DNA from: Betaproteobacteria bacterium
GTDB taxonomy: Bacteria > Pseudomonadota > Gammaproteobacteria > Burkholderiales > SHXO01
Length of the DNA stretch: 64,000 nucleotides
Assembly: GCA_025356655.1 (NCBI GenBank)
Contig: JANXRW010000157.1
Coordinates: 1 to 64,000 of the forward strand
Reading direction: 5' to 3'
Under the pieces are notes generated by a model, which did not search any database, was not told the origin of the DNA, and saw only the letters and a program-made list of their open reading frames with translations. Made by a program: the position numbers and the translations under genes. Below are positions 45,637-54,067 of the stretch, piece after piece. Position 1 is the first letter of the stretch, and the number at the start of each line of letters is the position of its first letter.

Positions 45637-47217
45637 TTACTTCACCAGTTGGGCGGGCTTGCAGCTCTGGCCGCTGCGGATGAATTTCGCAACGTTGTTG
45701 GTGCCGTCGAACTGGGGAGCCGTCGTGCCATCCGCGCCCGGAACGATGTAGATCCCCTTGGCGTCATGGACCGCGGGGTTGGCCAAGACGGTGGTCAAGA
45801 AGGTCATCAGGCCGGCCTCGCCAACCGTGGCGTGCGTGGAAACCAGCGCCTCGGACTCGACCGCCAGGGGGTAGCTGCCATTGAGGATGTTGGCGCGCTG
45901 CTGGGCATCGGAGGTCGGGCTGACGCCGTCCAACTTCACGAAGGCCCACTTGTCGGTGGCGGAGGGGCTGTTCTCCAGGGAGAGCACACCCAGCGCGTAG
46001 ACGTCGTTGACCGTGTAGGTCACGTTGTCGATGTTTTTCAGCACGTCGTTGAAGGTGCTCAGGCACTTCTTGTTGTTGCCGGTGGAACTGGCTTCAACGA
46101 TGTGGTAAGCCGCCGTCGCGTCGCCCGGGAAATTGTTAAGCGTCGTTGCGGTCGCACCGGTGGTGGGATCGGTCACATACGACGTGCCAATGGCCTTGGC
46201 GGCATAGGACGGGGTTGCGTCGCCGGGGGTGCTGGCATTGATACCGCAGGGCGTGTTGACGAAGAACAAGTCCGAAGTGGCCTGGGTACCGGAGGTGTTG
46301 GTGCGACGGCAGACGTTCACGTTGTGCGTGTCGGCGGAGCCGAAGACCGCGGTCCAATTCGCATGGTACGCGGACACGTCGTTACGCACGATGGCCGAGA
46401 CCTGGGCACGCGTCAGCGAAGGCTGGCAGGCGACCGAGGTGAGGTCGTTGGCGCAACCAGCGCCCAGGCCCTGGGCGGTCTGCAGGGCACCGTAGAGCTT
46501 CTGGGTCACGGCGACACCGAAGCCCTGGCCAGCAAAGCCCTGGATGGCGGTGAAGCCGTTGTTGGTCACGAACTGGGCCGTCGGGTTGCCTTCGTTGGCG
46601 CTCAGGTAATCGTTACGGGCGGACCAGATCGCATCTTCCACGTCGCTCAGACCCAGGTGCGCGGTCTGGTTGCTGGTACCGGCGCAGGTCTTGACGTTCA
46701 GGTTCACGGCGCGGCCGGGGGCCTGGCCGTAGACGAAGGTCTGAGCGGCGGCGGCGGTGTTGCAGGCCGCCTTGGTGGTGATCATGAAGCTCTGGGGCAG
46801 TTCGTTGACCACGGGACCGACACCCTGGAAGGAACCACCGCCATCGCGCTTGACCACCAGAACTTTCTTGCCGACGGGAATGGAGCCCGCGGCCGTGCCC
46901 AAGGCCACGCGGCTGGTACAGAACACGGCGGTGTAGGTGCTGCCAATCACGGGGTTGGAGGAAGCGACGTCAACGTAGATGGTGGCGGTGGTGGTACCGG
47001 CCAGCAACGTGGTCGTGCCCGTGCCGGCAGTGCCCTGGCACAGACCACTGGTGGGGTCCAGGAGCACGCCCATCAGGCCGGGGGTCTGTGCGGACGCGCC
47101 GGCGACGTAGATGGTGACATCGGGGGTATCGGTTTGCAGGTCCAGGGCAGCGGCTTGCACCTGCAGGCCGGTGGCGATCGCGGTGAGCGCGAAGGCGGCT
47201 TTGATCATGCTTTTCAT
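45637..47217 (-). CDS. Secreted protein resembling a PstS-like periplasmic binding protein
   Basis: A 526-residue exported protein with a signal peptide (1-23). The mature N-terminus DVTIYVAGASAQTPGLMGV resembles the phosphate/PstS-type binding fold (strand then glycine-rich ligand loop). LGLSDVEDAIW and VSAIVRNDVSAYHANW recall later elements of that fold. The chain is rich in Thr, Ala and Asn and has about ten cysteines, which suggests disulphides. No PEP-CTERM tail is present. AGAGAGGA lies 5 bp upstream of the ATG, the same leader as in the exosortase substrate gene. Ligand and function are unknown. Confidence 0.7.
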   Translation of the reverse strand: MKSMIKAAFALTAIATGLQVQAAALDLQTDTPDVTIYVAGASAQTPGLMGVLLDPTSGLCQGTAGTGTTTLLAGTTTATIYVDVASSNPVIGSTYTAVFCTSRVALGTAAGSIPVGKKVLVVKRDGGGSFQGVGPVVNELPQSFMITTKAACNTAAAAQTFVYGQAPGRAVNLNVKTCAGTSNQTAHLGLSDVEDAIWSARNDYLSANEGNPTAQFVTNNGFTAIQGFAGQGFGVAVTQKLYGALQTAQGLGAGCANDLTSVACQPSLTRAQVSAIVRNDVSAYHANWTAVFGSADTHNVNVCRRTNTSGTQATSDLFFVNTPCGINASTPGDATPSYAAKAIGTSYVTDPTTGATATTLNNFPGDATAAYHIVEASSTGNNKKCLSTFNDVLKNIDNVTYTVNDVYALGVLSLENSPSATDKWAFVKLDGVSPTSDAQQRANILNGSYPLAVESEALVSTHATVGEAGLMTFLTTVLANPAVHDAKGIYIVPGADGTTAPQFDGTNNVAKFIRSGQSCKPAQLVK

Positions 47218-47373
47218 GGAAGTCCTCTCTAGAGTTTGGGCGCTACTTGGCGCCGTGAAGCGGATTGCGCCACGGCACAGGTCTACGGCGAAGTTGTTCT
47301 TATTGGTCGACGTACTTTACGTGCGACAACTACGGGGGGGCAGACAGTACGCCGCCGCCCCCGGGGGCACTCT
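47218..47373. other. Short spacer between the exosortase substrate and binding-protein-like genes
   Basis: This 156-bp spacer holds a near-perfect stem GTCGACGTA-CTT-TACGTGCGAC and a GCCCCCGGGGGC palindrome about 15 bp after the substrate gene stop. The latter could end that transcript, although no T-run follows. Confidence 0.4.
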
Positions 47374-48198
47374 TTAGGCAGCGATGCGGCGACGGGCCAC
47401 GGCAGCCATGAACAGACCACCGGCAACCAGCATGGCGTAGGTGTCGGCTTCGGGGACGGGGACGGCCCACTCGGCGACGGTGTGGCTGACGCCGGATGCG
47501 TCGATGGTGCGCGACACGGTCCAGGTACCGATCTGACCATCAGCGGCATCACCGTAAACGGTGTAGCCGGGAACGGTCTGCTTCATGTAGTTGAAGTTCA
47601 GGGAATTACCCAGGGCCGTCATGCTGGTGAACTTGAGGTTCTGGGCCCAGTTCTTGTTGAAGGTGGTGAGGAAGCTCGTGGTGTTGTTCGCACCCGTGGC
47701 GCCGGCCGCGTTGATATTGAACAGGGCGCTCCAGGGCTGGAAGCCACCGGCCTGCATGCTGTTCTTCAGGGCCGCGGAGTTCGCCGTACCGTTCAACTGG
47801 GTGACGGTGGAGGTGGTCGTGGAGGTGGCTAAGTATTCTTTGGTGGGGTAGTTCTCACCAAACACGCCGAACCGGATGTCGTCGGTGGCGCCGTTGGTGG
47901 TCATCGCGTCGAGCGCGGCGCCCAAGTCAAATTTCAGGTCCGTGCCACGCGACTGGAAGGCGCTAGCGGCCGGCAGCGTGCCGGCAAAGGCGGGCTGGCC
48001 GGCGTAGTCCGCCGCGGTGAACACGCCACCGGTGGACACGACGGTGGTGGGCGCGTTCAGGATGGCTTCGAAGCTGTGGCTGTTGGTGAAGTCGGCGATC
48101 ATGACGACGATCTGGCCGTTGGTGGCGGCGAAGGCGGCCATGGCTTGGCCCGAGGCCAGGGAGGCGACGGCGGCTGCGATCAGGGAAAGACGTTTCAT
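47374..48198 (-). CDS. PEP-CTERM (PEADTYAM variant) exosortase substrate
   Basis: A 274-residue secreted protein predicted to be sorted by XrtB. A signal peptide (1-21) is followed by a Thr/Asn/Ala-rich mature domain of about 220 residues with an FGVFGENYP motif. The C-terminal sorting signal consists of VPVPEADTYAM, a hydrophobic stretch (LVAGGLFMAAV) and the basic end ARRRIAA. Cleavage would fall next to the PEA motif. AGAGAGGA lies 7 bp upstream of the ATG. The gene lies directly downstream of epsA and a palindromic operator candidate. Confidence 0.92.
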   Translation of the reverse strand: MKRLSLIAAAVASLASGQAMAAFAATNGQIVVMIADFTNSHSFEAILNAPTTVVSTGGVFTAADYAGQPAFAGTLPAASAFQSRGTDLKFDLGAALDAMTTNGATDDIRFGVFGENYPTKEYLATSTTTSTVTQLNGTANSAALKNSMQAGGFQPWSALFNINAAGATGANNTTSFLTTFNKNWAQNLKFTSMTALGNSLNFNYMKQTVPGYTVYGDAADGQIGTWTVSRTIDASGVSHTVAEWAVPVPEADTYAMLVAGGLFMAAVARRRIAA

Positions 48199-48624
48199 AT
48201 GTGAATCCTCTCTAGGTCAGTAAAATTTTCAGGTTTGCCGCACCTTTGGCGACCTGCTCGCTCGCACAAGGCACGGCTATTGCTTCGCGCTATTCCAGAC
48301 TTACCACGACCTGATCCCAAGCCGAACTGGACACAGCGGTGGACTTGCCTGCTACGTTCCCTGCGTTCCTCATTCCCGGCGGAGTTTAGGCGAATCAAAC
48401 CCGTCCAGTAATCCTTAAATCTTGAAAACTTATAGTCCGTTCGGACTATGACGAGGGCTTGTCCCACTCCCTCGCCGCGACACCGATGATAGATGCTGCG
48501 CATTACGGCCACTCGAGGATTCCCCTCTTCCAAACGGCCCACACGGCTCACTGTTTTTTGCCGAACCGGCAACAACAATGTCAAACAATTGTCACATGCC
48601 TCAAAAGCCAGCCGAGGGGCCGAT
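48199..48624. promoter_or_regulatory. Leader and control region of the exosortase substrate gene
   Basis: A 426-bp gene-free region between epsA and the substrate gene, far longer than a simple spacer. On the minus strand it holds AGAGAGGA (48206-48213) as ribosome-binding site and a perfect 18-bp inverted repeat at 48432-48449. A long untranslated leader is likely. No known riboswitch pattern fits. A plus-strand -24/-12-like sequence at 48269-48283 is discussed among the rejected items. Confidence 0.5.
48432..48449. promoter_or_regulatory. Perfect inverted repeat, candidate EpsA operator
   Basis: ATAGTCCG-TT-CGGACTAT is an exact 8+2+8 palindrome, a size typical of dimeric LuxR/NarL-type regulators. 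It lies about 234-251 bp upstream of the exosortase substrate start and next to epsA, which encodes such a regulator. The assignment to EpsA is inferred from position only. Confidence 0.45.
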
Positions 48625-49407
48625 TCAGGCGGGCATCCCGGTGAGTTTCAGGCTCATGCCACGGGCCACGGCCTGGGCGCGATTCTGCACGTTGAGCTTG
48701 CGCAGAATCTTCTGAACGTGATTCTTGACCGTCAGCGGACTGATGCTGAGGATCTGGGCAATTTCGCTGTTGCTCTTGCCCCGCTGGACCCAGTGCAGAA
48801 TTTCCGATTCGCGCTGAGTGAGCACATCCGCCGTTGGGCCGGGGCGGGTCTCGGTGATCTGGGGCCGATCGATGCTAGCGCGCAAAAAGGCGGCGTGCAG
48901 GTAGGGAAGCAGCAGCTGCAGGCGCCGGACGTGTTGTTGGGTGATTTTCCCGCCCACTTGGAAAAACGCAAAAAACCCCAGGGGCCGGCCGTCCAGACCC
49001 GGCAACCCGTGCGCGACGGTGTTGCGTAGCCGCATGCCATCGAGCAGCCTGATCAGCACCTCATCCGCGCCAGCACCTAGGTCGTCCTCTGGCTCCACCC
49101 GCACGGGGCGCCAAGCGCTGCGCTGCCACCGGTTGATCAGCTGATGCACCAAACCGTCGTCGGGGCGACTCAACTCGGCAAACTGCGGTGGGCTCACCGG
49201 GAAACTGGCCATCCAGTCCATTTGCAGGCCCCCGCCGCCAGGGGTGGCCAGCGCGCAGATCAGGCACTCGTGCGGGATCATGGCCTGGAACACGCCCTGC
49301 ACCCAGGAAAAGAAGTCGGGGCGCTTTTTTACGCGCAGCGCGCACTCGATGTTGACCAGCAATTGGTCTAGGTCCGCGTGATCCTGGATAAACAGTTCGT
49401 CGTCCAC
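48625..49407 (-). CDS. epsA: LuxR-type transcriptional regulator EpsA
   Basis: A 260-residue regulator. The N-terminal 180 residues form a sensor-like domain with no receiver aspartate pattern. The C-terminal HTH at about 190-255 shows the LuxR signature LTQRESEILHWVQRGKSNSEIAQILSIS...VKNHVQKILRKLNVQNRAQAVA. Together these match the EpsA family tied to betaproteobacterial exosortase B loci. A GTG start at 49407 fits the domain start. The gene ends 426 bp before the exosortase substrate gene. It probably controls EPS and sorting genes; the signal it senses is unknown. Confidence 0.92.
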   Translation of the reverse strand: MDDELFIQDHADLDQLLVNIECALRVKKRPDFFSWVQGVFQAMIPHECLICALATPGGGGLQMDWMASFPVSPPQFAELSRPDDGLVHQLINRWQRSAWRPVRVEPEDDLGAGADEVLIRLLDGMRLRNTVAHGLPGLDGRPLGFFAFFQVGGKITQQHVRRLQLLLPYLHAAFLRASIDRPQITETRPGPTADVLTQRESEILHWVQRGKSNSEIAQILSISPLTVKNHVQKILRKLNVQNRAQAVARGMSLKLTGMPA

Positions 49408-49549
49408 GGCGGCTTGAAGCTCCCAGAGTCCTTCCGGCGGATCAGCCGGGCCCCCGGGACCCGGAGGCGTCCGGACCGATCCGGAGCCCTATGATGACCA
49501 GCGAACATGTCGAAAAGATGAACGCGAGCACGGGCGAGGCGATTTCGCG

Positions 49550-50362
49550 CTAGGGGTTGGGTTCGCCCGAGAAGGCGCTCAGGCAGGCGGTGAGGCGCGC
49601 CTCTGTTTGCAACAGGCACTGGGCCAGGTTGCGTGCGGTCGGAAACTTGTCCGGGTAACGCGTCCGACACTGCGCGGCAGTAACCTCCTGCTGGTGCGCG
49701 CAGGCAGCGGCCCGCGCGCCCTCGTCCAGCGGCGGCGGGGGTGGCGGGGTGCCATCACTCGGCGGGGGAGTGCCGTCACCCGGCGGAGGATTGCCCCCAG
49801 GCGGCGCGCCCGGGCCTCCCGGCGGCGGATCATTGGCCCCCCCCGGAGGCACGGGGGTGATTCCCGGCTGGGTTGCGAGCACCGGTACGGCGTAGGAAAA
49901 TTTCCACTCCTGGTAACTGTGCGCGTCAGCCAAGCTGAGCGTGCCGATACTGCCGGCGCGGCGCAGGGGGCGATCGGTGGATTGGCTGTAGACGCCCGCG
50001 ATGCCCAGATTGCCGACCCGGATGAGGCCCCAGTCCGTCGTGCCCGTCATGGGATCGACATACATGCGCCGCAGGTGACGCAGCAGTACCAGCGAGCGCT
50101 TGTCCTCCAGCAGATCTTCAAGTTTCTCCGGGAGCTTCTTGGCCGCCTCGGGCGTGGCCTGGTAATAATCGCCGATGGCCTGGACGAAGGCCTGGCCCAC
50201 GAAGAGCAGTTCCAGTTCCTTCTCGCGCTTGGCGGTGGTGCTCCATACCTCGGAGACCGCCGTGAGTGCCAAGCCCATGATTGCCACGAGGAACAACAAA
50301 CCCAGGTAGGTGAACCCACGCTGCCCCGCCTTGATGGCTCCGGGCCGGCGCTCTCCTACCAC
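49550..50362 (-). CDS. Atypical pseudopilin with proline-rich tail
   Basis: A 270-residue member of the type II secretion pseudopilin set. The processing site G-FTYLGLL is followed by a hydrophobic helix, but position +5 is Gly where most pseudopilins have Glu; loss of Glu5 is known for the tip pseudopilin GspK. The globular domain (about 60-155) contains MYVDPMTGTTDWGLI. A Pro/Gly run at about 165-215 leads to a C-terminal domain with CAHQQEVTAAQCRTRYPDKF and further Cys. The GTG start overlaps the previous stop. It is the last gene of the operon. Confidence 0.85.
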   Translation of the reverse strand: MVGERRPGAIKAGQRGFTYLGLLFLVAIMGLALTAVSEVWSTTAKREKELELLFVGQAFVQAIGDYYQATPEAAKKLPEKLEDLLEDKRSLVLLRHLRRMYVDPMTGTTDWGLIRVGNLGIAGVYSQSTDRPLRRAGSIGTLSLADAHSYQEWKFSYAVPVLATQPGITPVPPGGANDPPPGGPGAPPGGNPPPGDGTPPPSDGTPPPPPPLDEGARAAACAHQQEVTAAQCRTRYPDKFPTARNLAQCLLQTEARLTACLSAFSGEPNP

Positions 50363-50742
50363 CGGCTGTACTCGGTCCCGTCGGCGCCCTGGCCCGGTGC
50401 GCCGCTGTGCACGTCGTAGACTTCCCCCTTGACCGAGGAGTCCGGGGGGGGCAAGACCTGCCAGGAAGTGTCCGTCTCCGTGAAAGGATCCTTCGGCACG
50501 CGGCGCAAGTAGCGCTGGGTCACGAGTTCCTCCAGAGAGGCCGGATAGCGGCCGCGATCCCCGTAGTACTTGTCGATGGCATCGCGCAACACCGCCAGGT
50601 CCTCGCGCAGCACCGCCTCGCGGGCCCGGTCCACGTGGGCGAAGTAGCGCGGAACGGCGATGGTGAGCAGGATCGCGATGATGGCCATCACCACGAGCAG
50701 TTCGATCAGGGTAAAGCCGCGGCGGCGCAAGGGCGTCACCAC
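50356..50742 (-). CDS. GspG/PulG-type pseudopilin (second)
   Basis: A 128-residue pseudopilin with a standard prepilin site, RRG-FTLIELLVVMAIIAIL, and a short globular domain ending in DPFTETDTSWQV...YDVHSG. The YYGDRGRYPASLEEL segment matches the GspG fold. Two adjacent GTG codons (50742 and 50739) can serve as start; the second makes a GTGA overlap with the upstream stop, the pattern used at other junctions of the operon. Confidence 0.9.
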   Translation of the reverse strand: MVTPLRRRGFTLIELLVVMAIIAILLTIAVPRYFAHVDRAREAVLREDLAVLRDAIDKYYGDRGRYPASLEELVTQRYLRRVPKDPFTETDTSWQVLPPPDSSVKGEVYDVHSGAPGQGADGTEYSRW

Positions 50743-51239
50743 TTCCGGTAGGGCACGCCGTTTAAGCCCGTGCGCTCCGAGAGTGCGTACACGTCGAAGA
50801 CATCCTTGCCCGGTCGCGGGTCGTCCGGCGGACTCTCGTAGGAACGAACGCCCCAGGTGTCCTCCGGCCGCGCGGTCTCGTCCGTGTTGAAGGGGTCGCG
50901 CGGCAGGCGGCGCAGGAAGTAGATCTTCGCCCCCTCGGCGCTGCGCAGGTCGGGGACGCCGCTGACCAGAACGTCCAGGCTGGGCGGATAGCCGCTGGCG
51001 GCGGCGTCCTTCTTCAGGCGTCCGTCCTGGGTGGCCTTCTTGTACTCGTCGAGCGCGCCGCGGATCTGGCGCAGCGCGCGACGCAGGTCCATCTCCTTGC
51101 CTCGGGTGAGCGCCAGTTCGCCCAGGGGCACCAGCCCGCTAGCGAGGATCGCCACGATCGCCACGGTGACGATCAGCTCGATCAGCGTGAAACCCCGCGC
51201 ACCGCCGCCGCAGAGACCCGCCTGGCGCTCCGGGATCAC
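50736..51239 (-). CDS. GspG/PulG-type pseudopilin (first)
   Basis: A 167-residue pseudopilin with the processing site ARG-FTLIELIVTVAIVAIL. The body contains LRQIRGALDEYKKATQDGRL, RRLPRDPFNTDE and DVFDVYALSERTG, matching the same fold as the next gene but longer. It starts with GTG inside a GTGA overlap with the secretin stop (51236-51239). Confidence 0.9.
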   Translation of the reverse strand: MIPERQAGLCGGGARGFTLIELIVTVAIVAILASGLVPLGELALTRGKEMDLRRALRQIRGALDEYKKATQDGRLKKDAAASGYPPSLDVLVSGVPDLRSAEGAKIYFLRRLPRDPFNTDETARPEDTWGVRSYESPPDDPRPGKDVFDVYALSERTGLNGVPYRKW

Positions 51240-53524
51240 GAGCCGACGGCCAACTCGAGCGAGGTCGGCGCCTGCATGGGCACGCCCGCAGACTCGTTGC
51301 GCAGCAGCAGATTACTCACGCCCAATTCGCCATGCGAGCCGGCCGGACCCACGGCCTTGAAGCGCAGATCCACTGACCCGCCCTTGCCTGCGCTGAGCGC
51401 GAGGCGCACGGTGAGGGTGCCCCCATCGGCGGAGACCGCGACCGGGGAACCCACGAACTGCCAGAGCGCCGGATCAAAATTCACCTGCATCTGTGCCTGG
51501 GTCGCGGCGCTGGCCGGGATCGCCACGCGGACCTGAAACTCCTCCTGGTAACCCACCAGCGAAGGACCCGTGAGTTGGGCCTGTGCACCGGCCGGCGCTG
51601 GTGGCGGGGCGGCCTCGGCGGCGGCGACCGGAGGAGCCGCCACCGACGGGGCAACCGGCGGCAGGCTGGCCGCAACGCGGGCCCCAGGGCCTGAGCGCGG
51701 GAGCCCCACGGAGAGCGAGCCCGGCGCCATGGGACGCACGCGCAGCGGCGCGGCACCCGCGGCAGCCTCGGTGCCGGAGGGGAACTCTATCTCCACGCCC
51801 TCGGGTCGCTCGATGTTGTGGACGACCCGTGGGGTCATGAGCAGGATGATCTCGGTCTTCGTCGCGTTGTTGTTGTCGTTGCGGAACAGCCGCCCGACGA
51901 TGGGCAGGTCGGCCAAGCCGGGCACTTTGGCGGCGTTGCGCCGCTCCTGGTCATCGATGAGCCCGGCCAGTATCTGCGTCTCGCCGTCATGCAGGCGCAG
52001 GCTGGTGGCCGCATTCCGCGTTCCTAGCCGGTAGGTCCGGGTGCCGGAGATGTCGATGGTCTCCAGGATGCTACTCACCTCCAGGCTCAGCTTGATGCCG
52101 ATCTCGTCATCAAGGTAGATGGTGGGCTCCACGTCTAGCTTCAGGCCGGTGTCGAGATAGCTCACCGAGGCGGACACGCCCACGTTCGCGGTGCTGGTGG
52201 TGGTAACGACGGGTACCTTCTCGCCGATATGGACCTTGGCCTGCCCCTTGTTCTTCACCCGGATGCGCGGGTTGGACAGGATGCGCGTCTGGCCGTCGGT
52301 GCGGGTGAGATTGAATGTCGCCACGGGGTTCCCCACGAGCCAGGTGAGACCGTGGCTGAGCGGATGGATCGGGCCCGTGTCCAAGGTGGTCGTGGTACCG
52401 CCGCCCGTGGTGCCGCTGGCGCTAGTCGCCGAACCCAGCAGGACCTGAGAAGGGTACTTGACGCCCAGGTCGTCCAGGCGCGAGCGACCGACCTCCAGGA
52501 CTTCCAGGTCCAACAGCACCTCCGGTTCGGCCAGATCCTGCGCCCGGATCAGCCGTTCAGCCAAGCGCACCGCCTCAGGAGTGTCCCGGATCACCACCAT
52601 ATTGAGCTTCTCGTCGACGAAGACGTCCCGGCTCTTCGCCAGGGTTTTGAGCATGACCAGGGTCTGCTTGGCGTCCGCGCTGGCCAAGTAGAACGCGCGC
52701 ACGACCAGTTCCTGGTAGTCCTTCGCCTTGGCGGGAGAATTCGGGTAAATCAGCATCGAGTTGTCATTGAGCACCTTGCGCTCGAGCTGATTGGTGACCA
52801 GCAGCAGGCGGATGACGTCATCGATGGAGTTGTTGCGCACGAAGATATTGACCTTCGTGTCGGGGCGGACATCCTTGTCGAAGACGAAGTTCACCCCCGA
52901 GGTGCGCGAGATGACCTCGAAAACGGAGCCCAGCGTCGCATCCTTGAATTCCAGCGTAATGGGTTTGGCTAATACTGGGTTGAGCGGTGCGCCGGCCTCA
53001 CCAGCCTGGCGGGACTGCTCGTCGGCGATGCGTCGGGACAGACGCCGCGCCTCGGCGAAGTTGGGTCGCTCCGCAAGCACCCGGCCGACCGCTCGCTCGG
53101 CGGCCTTAATGTCGCCCGCCTGCAACTGCCGGCTGCCTTCCGCGACCGCCTGTCGCAGCCGCCGCTCCACTTCGATGCGGCGCAGGCCCTCCGCCCCGCG
53201 AGGGGTGCGTGGCTCGAGGAGGAAGGCGCTTTCGAAGGCGCCCTGAGCCACATCGAGCCGGCCCTCCTGCAGGGCCTGCTCGCCGGCCTGCAGGCGAGCG
53301 GTCAACTCCGTCTCGCGCAAGCGGAACAGCGCCGTACGCAGTTCCGGGTCACTGGGCGCCGCCGCGAGGGCTTTTTCCAGGCGGGCGATGGCTTCCTCGG
53401 CGCGCCCATCGCGCGCCAAGTTGGAACTTTCACGGATCACCCGTGGCGGCGGCTCCACGGTGTTGGCGCAGCCAGCCACCGCGAGCAGGGCCAGAAGGGA
53501 TAGGATGATGCGGTCGGCGTTCAC
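51236..53524 (-). CDS. Type II secretion-type secretin with TPR-like and cohesin-like domains
   Basis: A 762-residue outer-membrane channel lipoprotein (lipobox LLAVAGC near residue 19). TPR-like helices at about 30-180 precede the secretin N-domains (about 190-340), which start with KPITLEFKDATLGSVFEVISRTSGVNF. The secretin core at about 345-590 contains the signature VPGLADLPIVGRLFR. The last 120 residues, after a Pro/Ala linker, form a cohesin-like beta-sandwich (QMQVNFDPALWQFVG). TPR plus secretin plus cohesin is the layout of delta-proteobacterial-type T2SS secretins, not of classical GspD. The GTG start overlaps the previous stop (GTGA). Confidence 0.92.
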   Translation of the reverse strand: MNADRIILSLLALLAVAGCANTVEPPPRVIRESSNLARDGRAEEAIARLEKALAAAPSDPELRTALFRLRETELTARLQAGEQALQEGRLDVAQGAFESAFLLEPRTPRGAEGLRRIEVERRLRQAVAEGSRQLQAGDIKAAERAVGRVLAERPNFAEARRLSRRIADEQSRQAGEAGAPLNPVLAKPITLEFKDATLGSVFEVISRTSGVNFVFDKDVRPDTKVNIFVRNNSIDDVIRLLLVTNQLERKVLNDNSMLIYPNSPAKAKDYQELVVRAFYLASADAKQTLVMLKTLAKSRDVFVDEKLNMVVIRDTPEAVRLAERLIRAQDLAEPEVLLDLEVLEVGRSRLDDLGVKYPSQVLLGSATSASGTTGGGTTTTLDTGPIHPLSHGLTWLVGNPVATFNLTRTDGQTRILSNPRIRVKNKGQAKVHIGEKVPVVTTTSTANVGVSASVSYLDTGLKLDVEPTIYLDDEIGIKLSLEVSSILETIDISGTRTYRLGTRNAATSLRLHDGETQILAGLIDDQERRNAAKVPGLADLPIVGRLFRNDNNNATKTEIILLMTPRVVHNIERPEGVEIEFPSGTEAAAGAAPLRVRPMAPGSLSVGLPRSGPGARVAASLPPVAPSVAAPPVAAAEAAPPPAPAGAQAQLTGPSLVGYQEEFQVRVAIPASAATQAQMQVNFDPALWQFVGSPVAVSADGGTLTVRLALSAGKGGSVDLRFKAVGPAGSHGELGVSNLLLRNESAGVPMQAPTSLELAVGS

Positions 53525-54066
53525 TGCGATGCTCCCAGGGCAAGCTGCTGCTGGATGTTCAGCGGCAGATAGGTCATGGTCAGTTGGTTGGGATCGATGT
53601 GATCCACCCGGTAGGTGTTGTCCAAGGTATCGCCCCCGCGTACGACGTAGGAGCGTCCCGCGCGCGTCAGGAAAGCCACCGTGTCATTGCCGTCGAGCAT
53701 CTTCCCCATGTAGGTAAAGGGCACGGGCGGAGCCTGCGGCGGCGGTGGCGGCGCCTCGGCCGCCTGCACCGCGGCCCGGGATATCTTCACCCGCGGCGGG
53801 GGCGGATCCCAGCTGCGCGGCGCGAAGAGGTCCGACTGCTCGACCCCGGCCAGCCGGCGCAGGCGTAGCGAGCGCTCGATGGCCGTTTCCGGCGCGGCTG
53901 GAGCAGGCGCGCCTGACGCTGCGCCCGGCGCCGGGGCGCCGCTGCGGACCACGGGGCGCCGGGCCCCCACCAGGGCATCGGCCTCGGGCGCTTCGTCTCG
54001 CAGCGTCACCCACACCGACGCACCGACGGCGAGTAACAGCGCGAGTCCCAGCATCAGGCGGCGCAC
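53521..54066 (-). CDS. GspC/PilP-like inner-membrane protein
   Basis: A 181-residue protein with one N-terminal membrane helix, a Pro/Ala-rich periplasmic linker and a C-terminal HR/PilP-like domain (VPFTYMGKMLDGNDTVAFLTRAGRSYVVRGGD) expected to contact the secretin. The GTG at 54066 puts the membrane helix directly at the N-terminus and leaves one base between it and the upstream stop. Confidence 0.75.
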   Translation of the reverse strand: MRRLMLGLALLLAVGASVWVTLRDEAPEADALVGARRPVVRSGAPAPGAASGAPAPAAPETAIERSLRLRRLAGVEQSDLFAPRSWDPPPPRVKISRAAVQAAEAPPPPPQAPPVPFTYMGKMLDGNDTVAFLTRAGRSYVVRGGDTLDNTYRVDHIDPNQLTMTYLPLNIQQQLALGASQ

Positions 54067-54067
54067 G

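Noticed and set aside
45649-47232. A 527-residue open frame on the plus strand opposite the binding-protein-like gene
   Set aside because: It is fully antisense to a gene with a signal peptide and ribosome-binding site, is extremely Gly-rich and has no family resemblance. Long antisense frames are expected in GC-rich DNA.
48199-48260. Possible c-di-GMP riboswitch in the leader of the exosortase substrate gene (GCAAACC seen on the minus strand)
   Set aside because: Only this heptamer fits; the second conserved box and paired helices of the GEMM fold are missing.
48269-48283. Plus-strand -24/-12 (sigma-54-like) sequence AGGCAC-N5-TTGC upstream of the exosortase substrate gene
   Set aside because: It points to the right, against the direction of both neighbouring genes, and no plus-strand gene follows. 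It could make an antisense RNA to epsA, but chance is more likely.
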